From the NCBI RefSeq assembly GCF_021287135.1, contig NZ_JAJTBB010000064.1, forward strand, positions 1 to 64,000: DNA of 64,000 nt. The letters run 5' to 3'. Source of the DNA: Acidovorax sp. Its GTDB lineage: Bacteria > Pseudomonadota > Gammaproteobacteria > Burkholderiales > Burkholderiaceae_C. Below the pieces are notes generated by a model that was given only the letters and a program-made list of their open reading frames with translations, had not been told where the DNA came from and ran no database searches. Position numbers and translations under genes: made by a program. Shown here piece after piece: positions 8,432 to 17,588 of this stretch. The stretch's first letter is position 1. Each line of letters starts with the position of its first letter.

Positions 8432-9718
8432 TCAGTGCAGGCGCGGCGGCGCGCGCAGCTGCTCCGGCGTGGTGAAGAAAGCCGCCAGCGTGCCCAGCCC
8501 CTCGCGGGCCTGGCGCAGCTCTTGCCGCGCCACGCTGCGCAGGTGCACCTCGTCCGGCCCGTCCATCAGCCGCAGCGCGCGGCCCCAGGTCCAGAACGCG
8601 GCCAGCGGCGTGTCGGGCGACAGGCCCATGGCGCCAAAAACCTGCATGGCGCGGTCCACCACCCGCTGCTGCAGGCGCGCGGCCACCAGCTTGATGGCGG
8701 CCACCTGGGCACGCACGGCGCGGGCGTCCGCCGCGTCGCCTTGGTCCAGCAGCCATGCCGCGTGCAGCACCAGCAGGCGTGCCTGATCGATCTCGATGCG
8801 CGACTCCGCCAGCCACTCCTGCACATTGGCCTGCTCGGCCAGCGGCTTGCCGAAGGCGGTGCGTTCCAGCGCCCGCTCGGCGGCCAGACGCAGCGCCAGC
8901 TCGCACTGGCCGATGGTGCGCATGCAGTGGTGCACGCGGCCCGGCCCCAGGCGCGCCTGCGCCATCGCAAAGCCCGCGCCCCAGCCGCCCAGCAGGTGGT
9001 GGGCCGGCACGCGCACGCCCTGCAGCAGGATCTCGCAGTGCCCCTCGGGCGCATGGTGGTGCAGCACGGGAATGTTGCGCACGATGTGCACGCCCGGCGC
9101 GTCGGCCGGCACCAGCACCATGCTGTGGCCGTGGTGGCTGTCCGCCGGGTCGGCATCGGCATTGCGGCACAGCACGACGAGCAGCTTGCACTGCGGGTGC
9201 GCCGCGCCGGTGATGAACCACTTGCGCCCGTGCAGCACCAGCGCATCGCCCTCGCGCCGCACCGTGGTCTGCAGGTTGGTGGGGTCGGACGAGGCCACGT
9301 CGGGCTCGCTCATCGCAAAGGCCGAGCGCATGCGGCCGTCGAGCAGCGGCACCAGCCAGCCGGTGCGCTGCGCGGGCGTGGCAAAGCGGTGCAGCAGCTC
9401 CATGTTGCCGGTGTCCGGCGCGTGGCAGTTGAACACCTCGGCCGCCCAGGGCAGGCGGCCCATGGCCTCGGCCAGCGGCGCGTAGTCCAGGTTGGACAGG
9501 CGCGTGCCCGGCTCGTCCTCGCGCAGCGTGGGCAGAAACAGGTTCCACAGCCCCTCTTCGCGGGCCAGCGCCTTGAGGTCTTCCAGGAAGGGCGGCGGGT
9601 AGTCCCCGGCCTGCACGGCCGCATGCCAGGCGGCGTTGTAGGGCAGCAGGTAGCGGTCCATGAAGGCCGTGAGGCGTGCCTGCAGTTCACGCGCGCGGGG
9701 TGACGGTGCGAAGTCCAT
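8432..9718 (-). CDS. Acyl-CoA dehydrogenase family protein
   Basis: Flavoprotein of the acyl-CoA dehydrogenase family, 428 residues. The FAD/substrate region reads AFAMSEPDVASSDPTN (near residue 155) followed by GRKWFITGA. The C-terminal helical domain has RTAFGKPL and DRAMQVFGAMGLS near residues 285 and 350. The overall pattern resembles the ACAD10/11-like subgroup rather than short-chain beta-oxidation enzymes, but the substrate cannot be read from sequence. It is divergently transcribed from the SRAP gene with about 200 nt between, part of it repeat family A. Confidence 0.88.
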   Translation of the reverse strand: MDFAPSPRARELQARLTAFMDRYLLPYNAAWHAAVQAGDYPPPFLEDLKALAREEGLWNLFLPTLREDEPGTRLSNLDYAPLAEAMGRLPWAAEVFNCHAPDTGNMELLHRFATPAQRTGWLVPLLDGRMRSAFAMSEPDVASSDPTNLQTTVRREGDALVLHGRKWFITGAAHPQCKLLVVLCRNADADPADSHHGHSMVLVPADAPGVHIVRNIPVLHHHAPEGHCEILLQGVRVPAHHLLGGWGAGFAMAQARLGPGRVHHCMRTIGQCELALRLAAERALERTAFGKPLAEQANVQEWLAESRIEIDQARLLVLHAAWLLDQGDAADARAVRAQVAAIKLVAARLQQRVVDRAMQVFGAMGLSPDTPLAAFWTWGRALRLMDGPDEVHLRSVARQELRQAREGLGTLAAFFTTPEQLRAPPRLH

Positions 9719-9820
9719 GCAGGCATTGTGAAAACCGTGCGCCCCGCCGTCACAACGCAGGCGACACCGGGCTTGACGCGCATCAGGCCAGCGCCTCCGC
9801 AGAACCGCCGGGCTTTGAAT

Positions 9821-9886
9821 TACTACTCTTTTGATAGCTGCTTGCGCTTATCCAGCGGGCGCGGGAGGCCAATTTCATTCAAAACG
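9821..9886 (-). repeat. Dispersed repeat family A, copy 3
   Basis: On the minus strand it reads TTTTGAATGAAATTGGCCTCC, a degenerate GCGCCCGCTGGATAAGCGC, then AAGCAGCTATCAAAAGAG. It lies in the divergent region between the acyl-CoA dehydrogenase and the SRAP gene. Confidence 0.75.
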
Positions 9887-9914
9887 CCGGCCGCCACCCG
9901 CTACCATCGGCCCC

Positions 9915-10667
9915 ATGGCCACCCACTACGAAACCCTGCGCCCTGCCGACACCTACCGCGAGGCCTTTGCGGTCGAGCCCCCTGAGCCCCCGGACCGCCC
10001 TGCCGCGCCGGGCGAGCGCCACCTGCGGCCGCGCCAGACGGGTGGCTTCATCGTGCACGCAACCCGTGCGGCAGCGATGGGCGCCGAAGAACCCGGCAGC
10101 GCCCCGGAGGCCGACAGCGCCGCCCGCCCCGCCCGCGTGCTGGTGCCCGCGCAGTGGGGCCTGGTGCCGCACTGGGTCAAGTCGGCCTCCGACGCCAAGC
10201 TGCGCGCGCCCAAGCTCGCCCACGCCAAGGCCGAACTGGCCTCCACCGGCACCGCGTTCCGCGACGCGTGGCTGAACGGCCAGCGCTGCATCGTGCCCAT
10301 GGCGGCCTTCTTTGAAGACGACTGGCGCTCCGGCAAGGCCGTGCCCACGCGCATTGCCCGCGTGGACGGAAAGCCCCTGGGTGTGGCCGGCCTGTGGGCG
10401 CGCTGGCAGGGCGCCGACGGCGAGGTGATCGTCAGCTACTGTCTGCTCACGGTGAACGCCAACCACCACGCCCTGCTGCACCGCTACGGCCCGCCCGGCA
10501 GCGAAAAGAGCATGCCCGCCATCCTGAACGAAGGCGCCTACGACGCGTGGCTCACGGCGCGGGTGGACAAGGCGAAGGAGTTCCTGCGCCAGTACGCGGC
10601 GCAGAAGCTCACGGCGAACCCGGTGGAACACAAGGCTGACAAGGTGCCCAAGGGCTGGCTGGGGTGA
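9915..10667 (+). CDS. SRAP-family (YedK/HMCES-like) protein lacking Cys2
   Basis: About 250 residues with the SRAP fold used by YedK/HMCES to form a thiazolidine cross-link to abasic sites in single-stranded DNA. Recognisable segments are VPAQWGLVPHW, CIVPMAAFFED (glutamate kept), LLTVNANHHALLHRYG (histidine kept) and EKSMPAIL. The family's invariant N-terminal Met-Cys-Gly-Arg, whose Cys2 is the cross-linking nucleophile, is missing; the protein begins MATHYETLRP, and no upstream in-frame start restores it. The usual RxNARxET is replaced by LRAPKLAHAKAEL. TACCAT (9902-9907) sits 7 nt before the ATG with no Shine-Dalgarno, so the mRNA may be leaderless. It may bind DNA without covalent chemistry. 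Confidence 0.8.
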   Translation: MATHYETLRPADTYREAFAVEPPEPPDRPAAPGERHLRPRQTGGFIVHATRAAAMGAEEPGSAPEADSAARPARVLVPAQWGLVPHWVKSASDAKLRAPKLAHAKAELASTGTAFRDAWLNGQRCIVPMAAFFEDDWRSGKAVPTRIARVDGKPLGVAGLWARWQGADGEVIVSYCLLTVNANHHALLHRYGPPGSEKSMPAILNEGAYDAWLTARVDKAKEFLRQYAAQKLTANPVEHKADKVPKGWLG

Positions 10668-10741
10668 AAGGGGCACGGCGAATCGCAGGCTCACGAGCCA
10701 GGTGCCCCGGGGCTTTGACCCAGGCTTCAAAAAAAGAAACA

Positions 10742-10772
10742 AAAACCGTTGAGGCCGAACCTCAACGGTTTT
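10742..10772. terminator. Bidirectional intrinsic terminator
   Basis: A perfect 13-bp stem, AAAACCGTTGAGG (10742-10754) and CCTCAACGGTTTT (10760-10772), with a 5-nt loop. The minus strand continues into a U-rich tract (TTTTTGTTTC), which ends the binding-protein gene; the plus strand ends in TTTT and can serve the SRAP gene. It sits between two convergent genes. Confidence 0.9.
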
Positions 10773-10802
10773 GGATGATTGAACGCGAACCCGAATGAGC
10801 GC

Positions 10803-12062
10803 TCAGGACGGCCGCTTCATCTGGCAGGACGTGGGCTGGGCGCTGATGTAGTTGTCCCACGCCACTTCGGAGCGGAAGCCGTAGCCGGTTTTCTCCGCGT
10901 CGTACTTCACGCCCTTGCTGCCCTGCTTGGCCCAGATGCCCAGGTACAGCGGCGCTTCCAGCTGGTGGTCGGTCTTGCGCATGCGCACCTCGCCCATGGG
11001 GCTCTTGTAGGTCATGCCCTCCAGCGCCAGCGCGACCTTCTTCGCGTCGGTGGACTGGGCCTTGCGCATGGCCTCGCGCAGCATGTGCACACTGTTCCAG
11101 TGCGCGGCAAACACAAAGTCGTCGCCCGTCTTCTTCTTGTAGTCCACGTAGATCTTTTCCAGCTCGGGCGTGGGCGCGTTGTGCACCCAGTTCCAGACCA
11201 CGCCGATCTTGCCGTCGCCCCAGGGCCCGATCTGCGCGGGCGTGCCGGGGTTGTTGGCGTTGAGCGTGAAGTAGTTGATGTTCAGCCCGTAATCGCGCGA
11301 AGACTTGAACAGCAGCGTCAGGTCGCTGCCCCAGTTGGAGGTGATGACGGTGTCGGCCTTGGCGGCGGCAATCTTGGCCACATAGGGGGCAAAGTCGCGC
11401 GTCTGGGCGATGGGCACGAAGTCGTCGCCCACGATCTCGATGTCCGGCCGCTTGCGCGCCAGGTATTCCTTGGCGGCCTTGGACACTTGGCGGCCGTGGG
11501 TGTAGTCCTGGTTGAGCAGGTACACGCGCTTCACGTCCTTGCGGCCCTGCAGGTAGGTGGTCAGCGCCTCCATCTTCATCTCGCTGGACGGATAGAAGCG
11601 GAAGTGCCAGAAGCTGCAGCGCTCGTTGGTGAGCTGCGGGTCCATGGCGGCGTAGTTCAGGTACACGGTGGCGCGCTCCGGGTCGCGCTCGGCGAGCTTG
11701 TTCAGCCCGTCGACCAGCGCCAGCGCCACGCCCGACCCGCCGCCCTGCGTGATGTAGCGGATGCCCCGGTCCGTGGCGGCCTTCAGCGCGTTCAGGCTCT
11801 CCTGCGGCGTGCCCTTGTTGTCGAAGTCCACCACCTCGAACTTGGGATCGTTGGGCCCCGCCTGCGCGTTGACCTGCGCCACCACCTCGCGCAGCTGGTT
11901 GAGCGAGCTTTGGCCGGTGAGCGCAAACGGGCCGGAGAGCAGGTCGATGAAGCCGATCTTCACCGTCTCGGCCGCCCCGGCGTGCGCGGACATCACCAGC
12001 GCGGCCGCGCAGGCGCCGGCCTTTAACCAAAGACGTGGCCATTTCCTGGAAATCAAATGCAT
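10803..12062 (-). CDS. Branched-chain-amino-acid-type ABC transporter substrate-binding protein
   Basis: Periplasmic binding protein of the LivJ class (PBP fold type I). A signal peptide (AGACAAALVMSAHAGAA) precedes VKIGFIDLLSGPFALTGQ, and the two lobes run through GIRYITQGGGSGVALAL and HWNSVHMLREAM. The ATG at 12060-12062 has GGAG about 7 nt upstream. About 419 residues, normal for the class. It lies 76 nt behind an acyl-CoA ligase on the same strand, so the pair is probably one operon; a carboxylic acid activated by that ligase is a possible ligand, but this is inference. No permease or ATPase gene follows. Confidence 0.87.
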   Translation of the reverse strand: MHLISRKWPRLWLKAGACAAALVMSAHAGAAETVKIGFIDLLSGPFALTGQSSLNQLREVVAQVNAQAGPNDPKFEVVDFDNKGTPQESLNALKAATDRGIRYITQGGGSGVALALVDGLNKLAERDPERATVYLNYAAMDPQLTNERCSFWHFRFYPSSEMKMEALTTYLQGRKDVKRVYLLNQDYTHGRQVSKAAKEYLARKRPDIEIVGDDFVPIAQTRDFAPYVAKIAAAKADTVITSNWGSDLTLLFKSSRDYGLNINYFTLNANNPGTPAQIGPWGDGKIGVVWNWVHNAPTPELEKIYVDYKKKTGDDFVFAAHWNSVHMLREAMRKAQSTDAKKVALALEGMTYKSPMGEVRMRKTDHQLEAPLYLGIWAKQGSKGVKYDAEKTGYGFRSEVAWDNYISAQPTSCQMKRPS

Positions 12063-12138
12063 GTCTGTCTCCGTCAGTAGGTAGTTGGTTGGGAAAGAAA
12101 GGAACGCCAAAACCGAACGCCGGCAGCGCGTGGCAGCG

Positions 12139-13803
12139 TCATTCGCCGCCAAACACCGCGCCGTGGCGCTGCCGCAGCTCGTTCTTCTGCACCTTGCCGG
12201 TGCCGCCCAGCGGCAGGGCGTCGACAAACAGCACCTCGTCGGGCAGCCACCACTTGGCCACGCGCTGCGCCAGAAAGTCCAGGATCTGCGCCTTGTCCAC
12301 CTCCTGCCCGGGCTTGCGCACGATGAAGAGCAGCGGGCGCTCGTCCCACTTGGGGTGCTTGACGCCAATGACCGCCGCCATGGCCACGGCCGGGTGCGCC
12401 ACCGCGGCGTTCTCCAGGTCGATGGAGCTGATCCACTCGCCGCCCGACTTGATCACGTCCTTGGTGCGGTCGCGGATCTGCACCACGCCCTGCGGGTTGA
12501 TGGTGGCGATGTCGCCCGTGGGGAACCAGCCATCGACGAGTGCCGAGCGCTCGGCCTTGTGGTAGCGGTCCACGATCCACTGGCCGCGCACCATCAGCTC
12601 GCCCTGCGCCACGCCGTCGCGCGGCAGGCTGGCGCCGTTTTCATCCACCAGTTGGAGCTCGATGCCGAACACCGACTTGCCCTGCTTGGCCACCAGCGCG
12701 TGCCGCTCCTCCGGCGGCAGCTCGGCATCGGCCGCGCCCAGCACGCTCATGGTGGCAATGGCCGTGGTCTCGGTCATGCCCCAGCCGTGGCGCACCTCCA
12801 CGCCGTACACGTCGCTGAACTTGGCGATCAGCGCCTTGGGCATGGCCGAGCCGCCCACGCCCGTGCGGCGCATGGTGGTAAAGCGCAGCCCGTGCTGCTC
12901 CACATGCTGGATCAGGCCCATCCAGATCGTGGGCACGCCCGCGCTGACGGTGACGCGCTCGGTCTCCATCAGCTCGTACAGGCTGGCGGCGTCCAGCCGC
13001 GGGCCGGGCAGCACCAGCCTGGCGCCGCCGATCAGCGCCGCATAGGGCAGGCACCAGGCGTTGATGTGGAACATGGGCACCACGGGCAGCAGCGTCTCCC
13101 GCGCGCTGATGCTCAGCACGCCCGGCATGCAGGCCGACAGGGCGCTGAGCACCAGCGCCCGGTGCGAATACAGCACGCCCTTGGGGTTGCCGGTAGTGCC
13201 CGACGTGTAGCACAGCGCTGCGCCGGATTTTTCATCCACCTCGGGCCAGGCAAAGGCGTCGCTCTGGCCCGCCACCAGCGACTCATAGGCCGTGACGGCC
13301 GCTGGCATGCCCTGCAGATCCAGGGCGCCCAGCGCGTCTGCATCGCACAAGGCCACCCAGTGCCGCACGCGGGGGCACGCCGGTGCAATGGCGCGCACCA
13401 GCGGCGCGAAGGTGGTGTCAAACAGCACCACCTCGTCCTCGGCGTGGTTGACGATGTAGGCCAGCTGCTCGGGGTGCAGGCGCGGGTTGCAGGTGTGCAT
13501 GACCATGCCGCTGCCCGACACGGCGTAGTACGCCTCCAGGTGCCGGTGGTTGTTCCAGGCCAGCGACCCCACCACGCTGCCGGGCCGCAGGCCCAGCGCC
13601 TGCAGTGCGTTGGCCAGTTGCCGGGCACGCCGGGCCAGGTCCGCAAAGCGGTAGCGGTGCAGGCCGCCGCCAGCTTCTGTGTTGCGCGAGACGATCTGCT
13701 GGTCGCCGTACTGGTGCTCGCCATGTTCGAGGATGGCCGAGACCAGCAAGGGCCGGTCCATCATGCTGCCGGACGGGTGCTGGTGCGCGTGCTGCTGCTG
13801 CAT
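12139..13803 (-). CDS. Acyl-CoA ligase (AMP-binding, long-chain/medium-chain type)
   Basis: Adenylate-forming enzyme that joins a carboxylic acid to CoA. The P-loop SGTTGNPKG follows AALCYT near residue 200, with the GWFPTGD motif near residue 420 and the RTKDVIKSGGEWIS hinge after it. The C-terminus carries the LPLGGTGKVQKNELR catalytic-lysine region. It resembles the AlkK/FadD-like and DmdB group; the exact acid is unknown. The ATG at 13801-13803 has AGGAGA 8 nt upstream. It heads a probable two-gene unit with the binding protein. Confidence 0.88.
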   Translation of the reverse strand: MQQQHAHQHPSGSMMDRPLLVSAILEHGEHQYGDQQIVSRNTEAGGGLHRYRFADLARRARQLANALQALGLRPGSVVGSLAWNNHRHLEAYYAVSGSGMVMHTCNPRLHPEQLAYIVNHAEDEVVLFDTTFAPLVRAIAPACPRVRHWVALCDADALGALDLQGMPAAVTAYESLVAGQSDAFAWPEVDEKSGAALCYTSGTTGNPKGVLYSHRALVLSALSACMPGVLSISARETLLPVVPMFHINAWCLPYAALIGGARLVLPGPRLDAASLYELMETERVTVSAGVPTIWMGLIQHVEQHGLRFTTMRRTGVGGSAMPKALIAKFSDVYGVEVRHGWGMTETTAIATMSVLGAADAELPPEERHALVAKQGKSVFGIELQLVDENGASLPRDGVAQGELMVRGQWIVDRYHKAERSALVDGWFPTGDIATINPQGVVQIRDRTKDVIKSGGEWISSIDLENAAVAHPAVAMAAVIGVKHPKWDERPLLFIVRKPGQEVDKAQILDFLAQRVAKWWLPDEVLFVDALPLGGTGKVQKNELRQRHGAVFGGE

Positions 13804-14117
13804 TGCCGTTGTCTCCTGGGATGTGCGCTGTGCTGCATCGCGGCATCTGTGTGCCGGTGCAGGGCCCTCTTCTTCTTTTTGCTGGGGCTGGCGCATGGTC
13901 GCAAACAACGGCGGGGCGGCTTGTCGTCTGGGTGACTCGTTCGGCCAAGGCCCGTGGCGGGCGCGAACCACCGTGCGCTGCTGACCTTGCGGTCCGACAA
14001 GGCCCAGGAGACACCCTGGCCCGACAGTGGACTCAACCACTGTCGAAATGAAATAGCTTCCGAGAGACCGGAAGCCAACAGGTGCAAGCCCCATCGGCTT
14101 CACGGGCGCTGGAATCA
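13804..14117. other. Non-coding gap with a perfect inverted repeat
   Basis: About 310 nt upstream of the acyl-CoA ligase and downstream of the IPTL-CTERM gene. It contains CGACAGTGG (14022-14030) and CCACTGTCG (14037-14045), a perfect 9-bp inverted repeat around a 6-nt spacer without a T-run. This may be an operator for the ligase operon or a weak terminator of the upstream gene. I saw no gene here. Confidence 0.5.
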
Positions 14118-15089
14118 CTACGGCGCGAGACGCCTGCCCCGGCGGCTTCGCAGCACGCCTCCTGCTCCGACGAACAACCCTGTCAACAGCAATCCTGCCG
14201 TTCCTAGCGTGGGTACCGCGGCCTGCCGCACAGGCGTGAGGGTCACGGTGGCTGTACCGCATCCCTCGTCTACATGACAGGCTTGGTACGTAAAAGTCAC
14301 CGGCGCCGTAAAACTGGCCGCGTTGGGCGTAAACAGCACTTGGTTGCCCGAGTAACTCAGCGTACCTGCAGCCGGGTTCGATAACGTCAGTGGGTAATTC
14401 GTGTCGAGGGCGGCGCCAATATCGTCATTGCTCGTGACATTCAAAGGCGTCGGCACGCCCACCGGCACGGCGTACGCATCGTCGGCCAGATTGACGACGA
14501 GCGCGACCACCTTAACACTCGTCGGAGTGGACCTGGGTTGCCAGATGGGTGTCCCCGAAGCCGCGTAATATTGCCAATAGCTATTGAGCACCAGGGGGCC
14601 ACTCGGATTAGTATTCCCGGCTTGCCGTGCGTATCCAGAGCAGGTTGCAAGGTCTGTGAATCCGCCTACCACCCAATATCTTTGCCCCGCTTGCAGGGTG
14701 ACGGGGCTGGTCGGTGTGAAGGCGACGTCGCCACCTGACAAGAAGACATCGTTCACAGATGGGAAGCTGGACCAAGGGGTTTGCTGCTTCCAATAGGTCC
14801 CCACGATGGAACCGGGTCCGGTCCCGCCATCGGTATAAACCGCGAGTTCAAAGTCAGCCGTCGGATCTATCGCTTCATAGCTTAACGACCATGTAATTTC
14901 TGACAGCCGATAAATCCTGCCGGGCGGCACATCCAAAACAACGGCCATTTTGTAAGGTGTGGCAGCGCAATAACCTGAATCAGGGGCGGCGCCAGCTTCA
15001 AGGGAATTGAAAATGCTGAGTTGGGCATAAGCGAGGCCGCCACTGATGAGCAGCAAAAAACCAAGCAGCTTGCGAAAGAGCGTGGACAT
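14118..15089 (-). CDS. Secreted protein with IPTL-CTERM-like sorting domain
   Basis: About 323 residues, exported. A signal peptide (FRKLLGFLLLISGGLAYA) leads into a region rich in aromatic and Thr/Ser residues with few charges. An Ig/cadherin-like module lies near residues 195-285 (ADDAYAVPVGVPTPLNVTSND ... VTFTYQACHVDEGCGTATV). The C-terminus AAVPTLGTAGLLLTGLF followed by RSRRGRR matches the tripartite IPTL-CTERM signal: a PTL motif, one membrane helix and a basic tail. These signals are thought to direct exosortase-like processing and surface anchoring. No Shine-Dalgarno is visible before the ATG. The gene is more AT-rich than its neighbours, suggesting transfer. The function of the exported part is unknown. 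Confidence 0.8.
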   Translation of the reverse strand: MSTLFRKLLGFLLLISGGLAYAQLSIFNSLEAGAAPDSGYCAATPYKMAVVLDVPPGRIYRLSEITWSLSYEAIDPTADFELAVYTDGGTGPGSIVGTYWKQQTPWSSFPSVNDVFLSGGDVAFTPTSPVTLQAGQRYWVVGGFTDLATCSGYARQAGNTNPSGPLVLNSYWQYYAASGTPIWQPRSTPTSVKVVALVVNLADDAYAVPVGVPTPLNVTSNDDIGAALDTNYPLTLSNPAAGTLSYSGNQVLFTPNAASFTAPVTFTYQACHVDEGCGTATVTLTPVRQAAVPTLGTAGLLLTGLFVGAGGVLRSRRGRRLAP

Positions 15090-15436
15090 AAGGAGGAATG
15101 CTGAAGAGGGAGATGATGATCATCGCTGCATTTACTCCTTGTAACTCCTGTTGGTAATGTCAACGATTGTCAAAACATCGTGAACGCTTCGCGATTTTCA
15201 ATTGCTGAAATACCTCCCCGCCTGCGAACTTTGTCCCCCGGACCGTGCGCTTTCTTGCGCAAAGTTTTATGTCTTTAAACCGGCGCTCCATGGGGGCGAC
15301 TGGTGTCTGTCCCGACTCGCCGGTGGCGATGGGCCGAACGGGCGTCGTCACCAAGTCGAGCGACCGGCAAGATGCGGCCGCTTCCCCGCCATCAGGCTGC
15401 CCCCTCCGAAAACCTCCGGGATTGCGGCAAAGGACC
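15090..15436. other. Intergenic stretch without a recognised gene
   Basis: About 350 nt between the IPTL-CTERM gene and ubiD. Its left part is AT-rich and contains GATGATCATC (about 15113-15124) and several runs of T/A. A minus-strand open frame covers the right part, but nothing in its translation is recognisable. It may hold the promoter of the IPTL-CTERM gene and sequence acquired with it. Confidence 0.4.
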
Positions 15437-16924
15437 TCACAACCCCAACCCCGCAAACAGCGCCTCCGCCCGCGCCGTAGCCGCCTCCTCCATCCGCATC
15501 GGCCTCCCCCATTCCCGCTGCGTCTCCCCCGGCCACTTGTTCGTGGCGTCCATCCCCATCTTGCTGCCCAGGCCGCTGACCGGCGAGGCGAAGTCCAGGT
15601 AGTCAATCGGTGTGTGCTCCACCAGCATCGTGTCGCGGGCCGGGTCCATGCGGGTGGTGATGGCCCAGATCACTTCTTTCCAGTCGCGCACGTCCACGTC
15701 GTCGTCCACCACCACGATGAACTTCGTGTACATGAACTGGCGCAGGTGGCTCCACACGCCCATCATCACGCGGCGCGCGTGGCCGGCGTAGGCCTTTTGG
15801 ATGCTGACCACGGCCATGCGGTAGCTGCAGCCTTCGGGCGGCAGGTAGAAGTCCACGATCTCGGGGAACTGCTTTTGCAGCAGGGGGATGAACAGCTCGT
15901 TCATCGCCAGGCCCAGCACGGCGGGCTCGTCGGGCGGTTTGCCGGTGTAGGTGCTGTGGTAGATCGCGTCCCGGCGCAGGGTGATGCGGTCCACGGTGAG
16001 CACGGGGAACTCGGCGCGTTCGTTGTAGTAGCCGGTGTGGTCGCCATACGGGCCTTCCAGCGCGTGCTGCCAGCCGCTCGCGTGATTTGCGTCGGGCTGG
16101 ATGTGGCCTTCGAGCACGATCTCGGCGGTGGCGGGCACTGAGAGCGGCACGCCCAGCGCGGGCGTGACTTCGGTGCGGGCGCCGCGCAGCAGGCCGGCGA
16201 ACTGGTATTCGCTCAAGGCGTCGGGCACGGGCGTGACGGCGCCGAGCAGCGTGGCGGGGTCGGCCCCGAGTGCCACGGCCACGGGGTAGGGCTGGCCGGG
16301 GCGGGCGGCGCAGTGGTCGGCAAAGTCCAGCGCGCCGCCGCGGTGGGCCAGCCAGCGCACGATGACCTGGTTGCGCGAGAGCACCTGCTGGCGGTAGATG
16401 CCCAGGTTCTGCCGGGCCTTGCGCGGGCCGCGGGTGATGGTGAGGCCCCAGGTGATGAGCGGGGCCACGTCGCCGGGCCAGCAGTGCTGCACGGGCAGGC
16501 GGGCCAAGTCCACATCCGGCCCCTCCCACACCTCCTGCTGGCAGGGCGCGCCACGCGCCACGGTGTGTGGGGCCATGTTCCACAGGGTCTTGAGCAGCGG
16601 GCCCATGCCCAGCATGTCCTTGAAGCCTTTGGGGGCCTGGGGCTCTTTCAGCGTGGCCAGCAGCTCGCCCAGGGCGCGCACGCCGCAGAGGTCGGCCACG
16701 CCCATGGCGCGGGCCACGCGGGCGGGGGTGCCAAACAGGTTGGTCAGCACGGGCATGCGGTGGCCCGTGGGCTGGGTGAACAGCAGCGCGGGGCCGCCGG
16801 CGCGCAGCACGCGGTCGCTCAGCGCGGTCATCTCCAGGTGGGGCGAGACGCTGTCGGGCACGCGGCGCAGCTCGCCGGCGGCTTCCAGCTGGGCGATGAA
16901 GTCGCGCAGGTCGCGGTAGGCCAT
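15437..16924 (-). CDS. ubiD: UbiD family 4-hydroxy-3-polyprenylbenzoate decarboxylase
   Basis: Prenylated-FMN-dependent decarboxylase that removes the ring carboxyl of 4-hydroxy-3-polyprenylbenzoate in ubiquinone synthesis. The 495-residue length is normal. It starts [19 protein letters not shown], as UbiD proteins do, and contains the conserved [12 protein letters not shown] stretch and [17 protein letters not shown], which surround the cofactor and its Mn/K site. It is the last gene of a minus-strand run and lies 64 nt after ubiX, whose product makes the cofactor. A family A repeat fills that gap. Confidence 0.96.
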   Translation of the reverse strand: MAYRDLRDFIAQLEAAGELRRVPDSVSPHLEMTALSDRVLRAGGPALLFTQPTGHRMPVLTNLFGTPARVARAMGVADLCGVRALGELLATLKEPQAPKGFKDMLGMGPLLKTLWNMAPHTVARGAPCQQEVWEGPDVDLARLPVQHCWPGDVAPLITWGLTITRGPRKARQNLGIYRQQVLSRNQVIVRWLAHRGGALDFADHCAARPGQPYPVAVALGADPATLLGAVTPVPDALSEYQFAGLLRGARTEVTPALGVPLSVPATAEIVLEGHIQPDANHASGWQHALEGPYGDHTGYYNERAEFPVLTVDRITLRRDAIYHSTYTGKPPDEPAVLGLAMNELFIPLLQKQFPEIVDFYLPPEGCSYRMAVVSIQKAYAGHARRVMMGVWSHLRQFMYTKFIVVVDDDVDVRDWKEVIWAITTRMDPARDTMLVEHTPIDYLDFASPVSGLGSKMGMDATNKWPGETQREWGRPMRMEEAATARAEALFAGLGL

Positions 16925-16934
16925 GGGAATGAGG

Positions 16935-16990
16935 TTTTGAATGAAATCGGCCTGCAGCGCTTGCTGGACAAGCGCTGGCAGCTATGAATC
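16935..16990 (+). repeat. Dispersed repeat family A, copy 4
   Basis: TTTTGAATGAAATCGGCCTGC, AGCGCTTGCTGGACAAGCGC, then TGGCAGCTATGAATCA. It fills the ubiX-ubiD gap; its right end contains the ubiX stop codon (16989-16991). Confidence 0.8.
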
Positions 16991-17588
16991 AAGGAGCATC
17001 CGGCGCCAGCCCCTGCCAGCGGGGCGCGAGCTGGTGCTCCACGTCGATCAGGTCCAGCGCCCGCGCCACGCTGAAATCCACCACCTCGCCCAGCGTGGTG
17101 GGCCGCAGGTAGAACGCCGGCAGCGGCGGGCAGACGATGGCGCCCATTTCGGTCACGGCCACCATGTTGCGCAGGTGCGTGAGGTGCAGGGGCGACTCGC
17201 GCACCATCAGCACCAGGCGGCGGCGTTCTTTGAGGGCCACGTCGGCCGCGCGGGTGAGCAGGTTGTCGGCCAGGCCGTGCGCAATGGCGGCCAGCGTGCG
17301 CATGGAGCACGGCGCCACCACCATGGCGTGGCAGCGGAAGGAGCCGCTGGCAATGGCCGCGCCCACGTTGTCCACGTCGTGCACGTGGTGGGCCAACGCC
17401 TCCACGGCGGGGCGGTCCATGTCCAGCTCGTGGCGCAGGTTGCGCCAGCCGGCGCTGGAGACGACCAGGTGCGTTTCGATGCCGGGCAGGCCCTGCAGCA
17501 CCTGCAGCAGCCGCGCGCCGTACACCGCGCCGCTGGCGCCCGAGATGGCCACGATGACGCGGCGCACGGCGGTGGGGGCGTCAGCCAT
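16989..17588 (-). CDS. ubiX: Flavin prenyltransferase UbiX
   Basis: Attaches a dimethylallyl group to FMN, making the prenylated cofactor UbiD needs. 199 residues, with the FMN-binding ISGASGAVYGARLLQVL near residue 15, the SFRCHAMVVAPCSMRTLAAIAHG region near residue 85, and PAFYLRPTTLGEVVDF near residue 155. The ATG overlaps the stop of the DGC gene by 8 nt, so the two are probably translationally coupled. This version has a short Ala/Pro-rich N-terminal extension. Confidence 0.96.
   Translation of the reverse strand: MADAPTAVRRVIVAISGASGAVYGARLLQVLQGLPGIETHLVVSSAGWRNLRHELDMDRPAVEALAHHVHDVDNVGAAIASGSFRCHAMVVAPCSMRTLAAIAHGLADNLLTRAADVALKERRRLVLMVRESPLHLTHLRNMVAVTEMGAIVCPPLPAFYLRPTTLGEVVDFSVARALDLIDVEHQLAPRWQGLAPDAP

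Noticed and set aside
15160-15606. A 148-codon minus-strand frame between the IPTL-CTERM gene and ubiD
   Set aside because: It overlaps the end of ubiD in another frame, has no recognisable domain and no ribosome-binding site.
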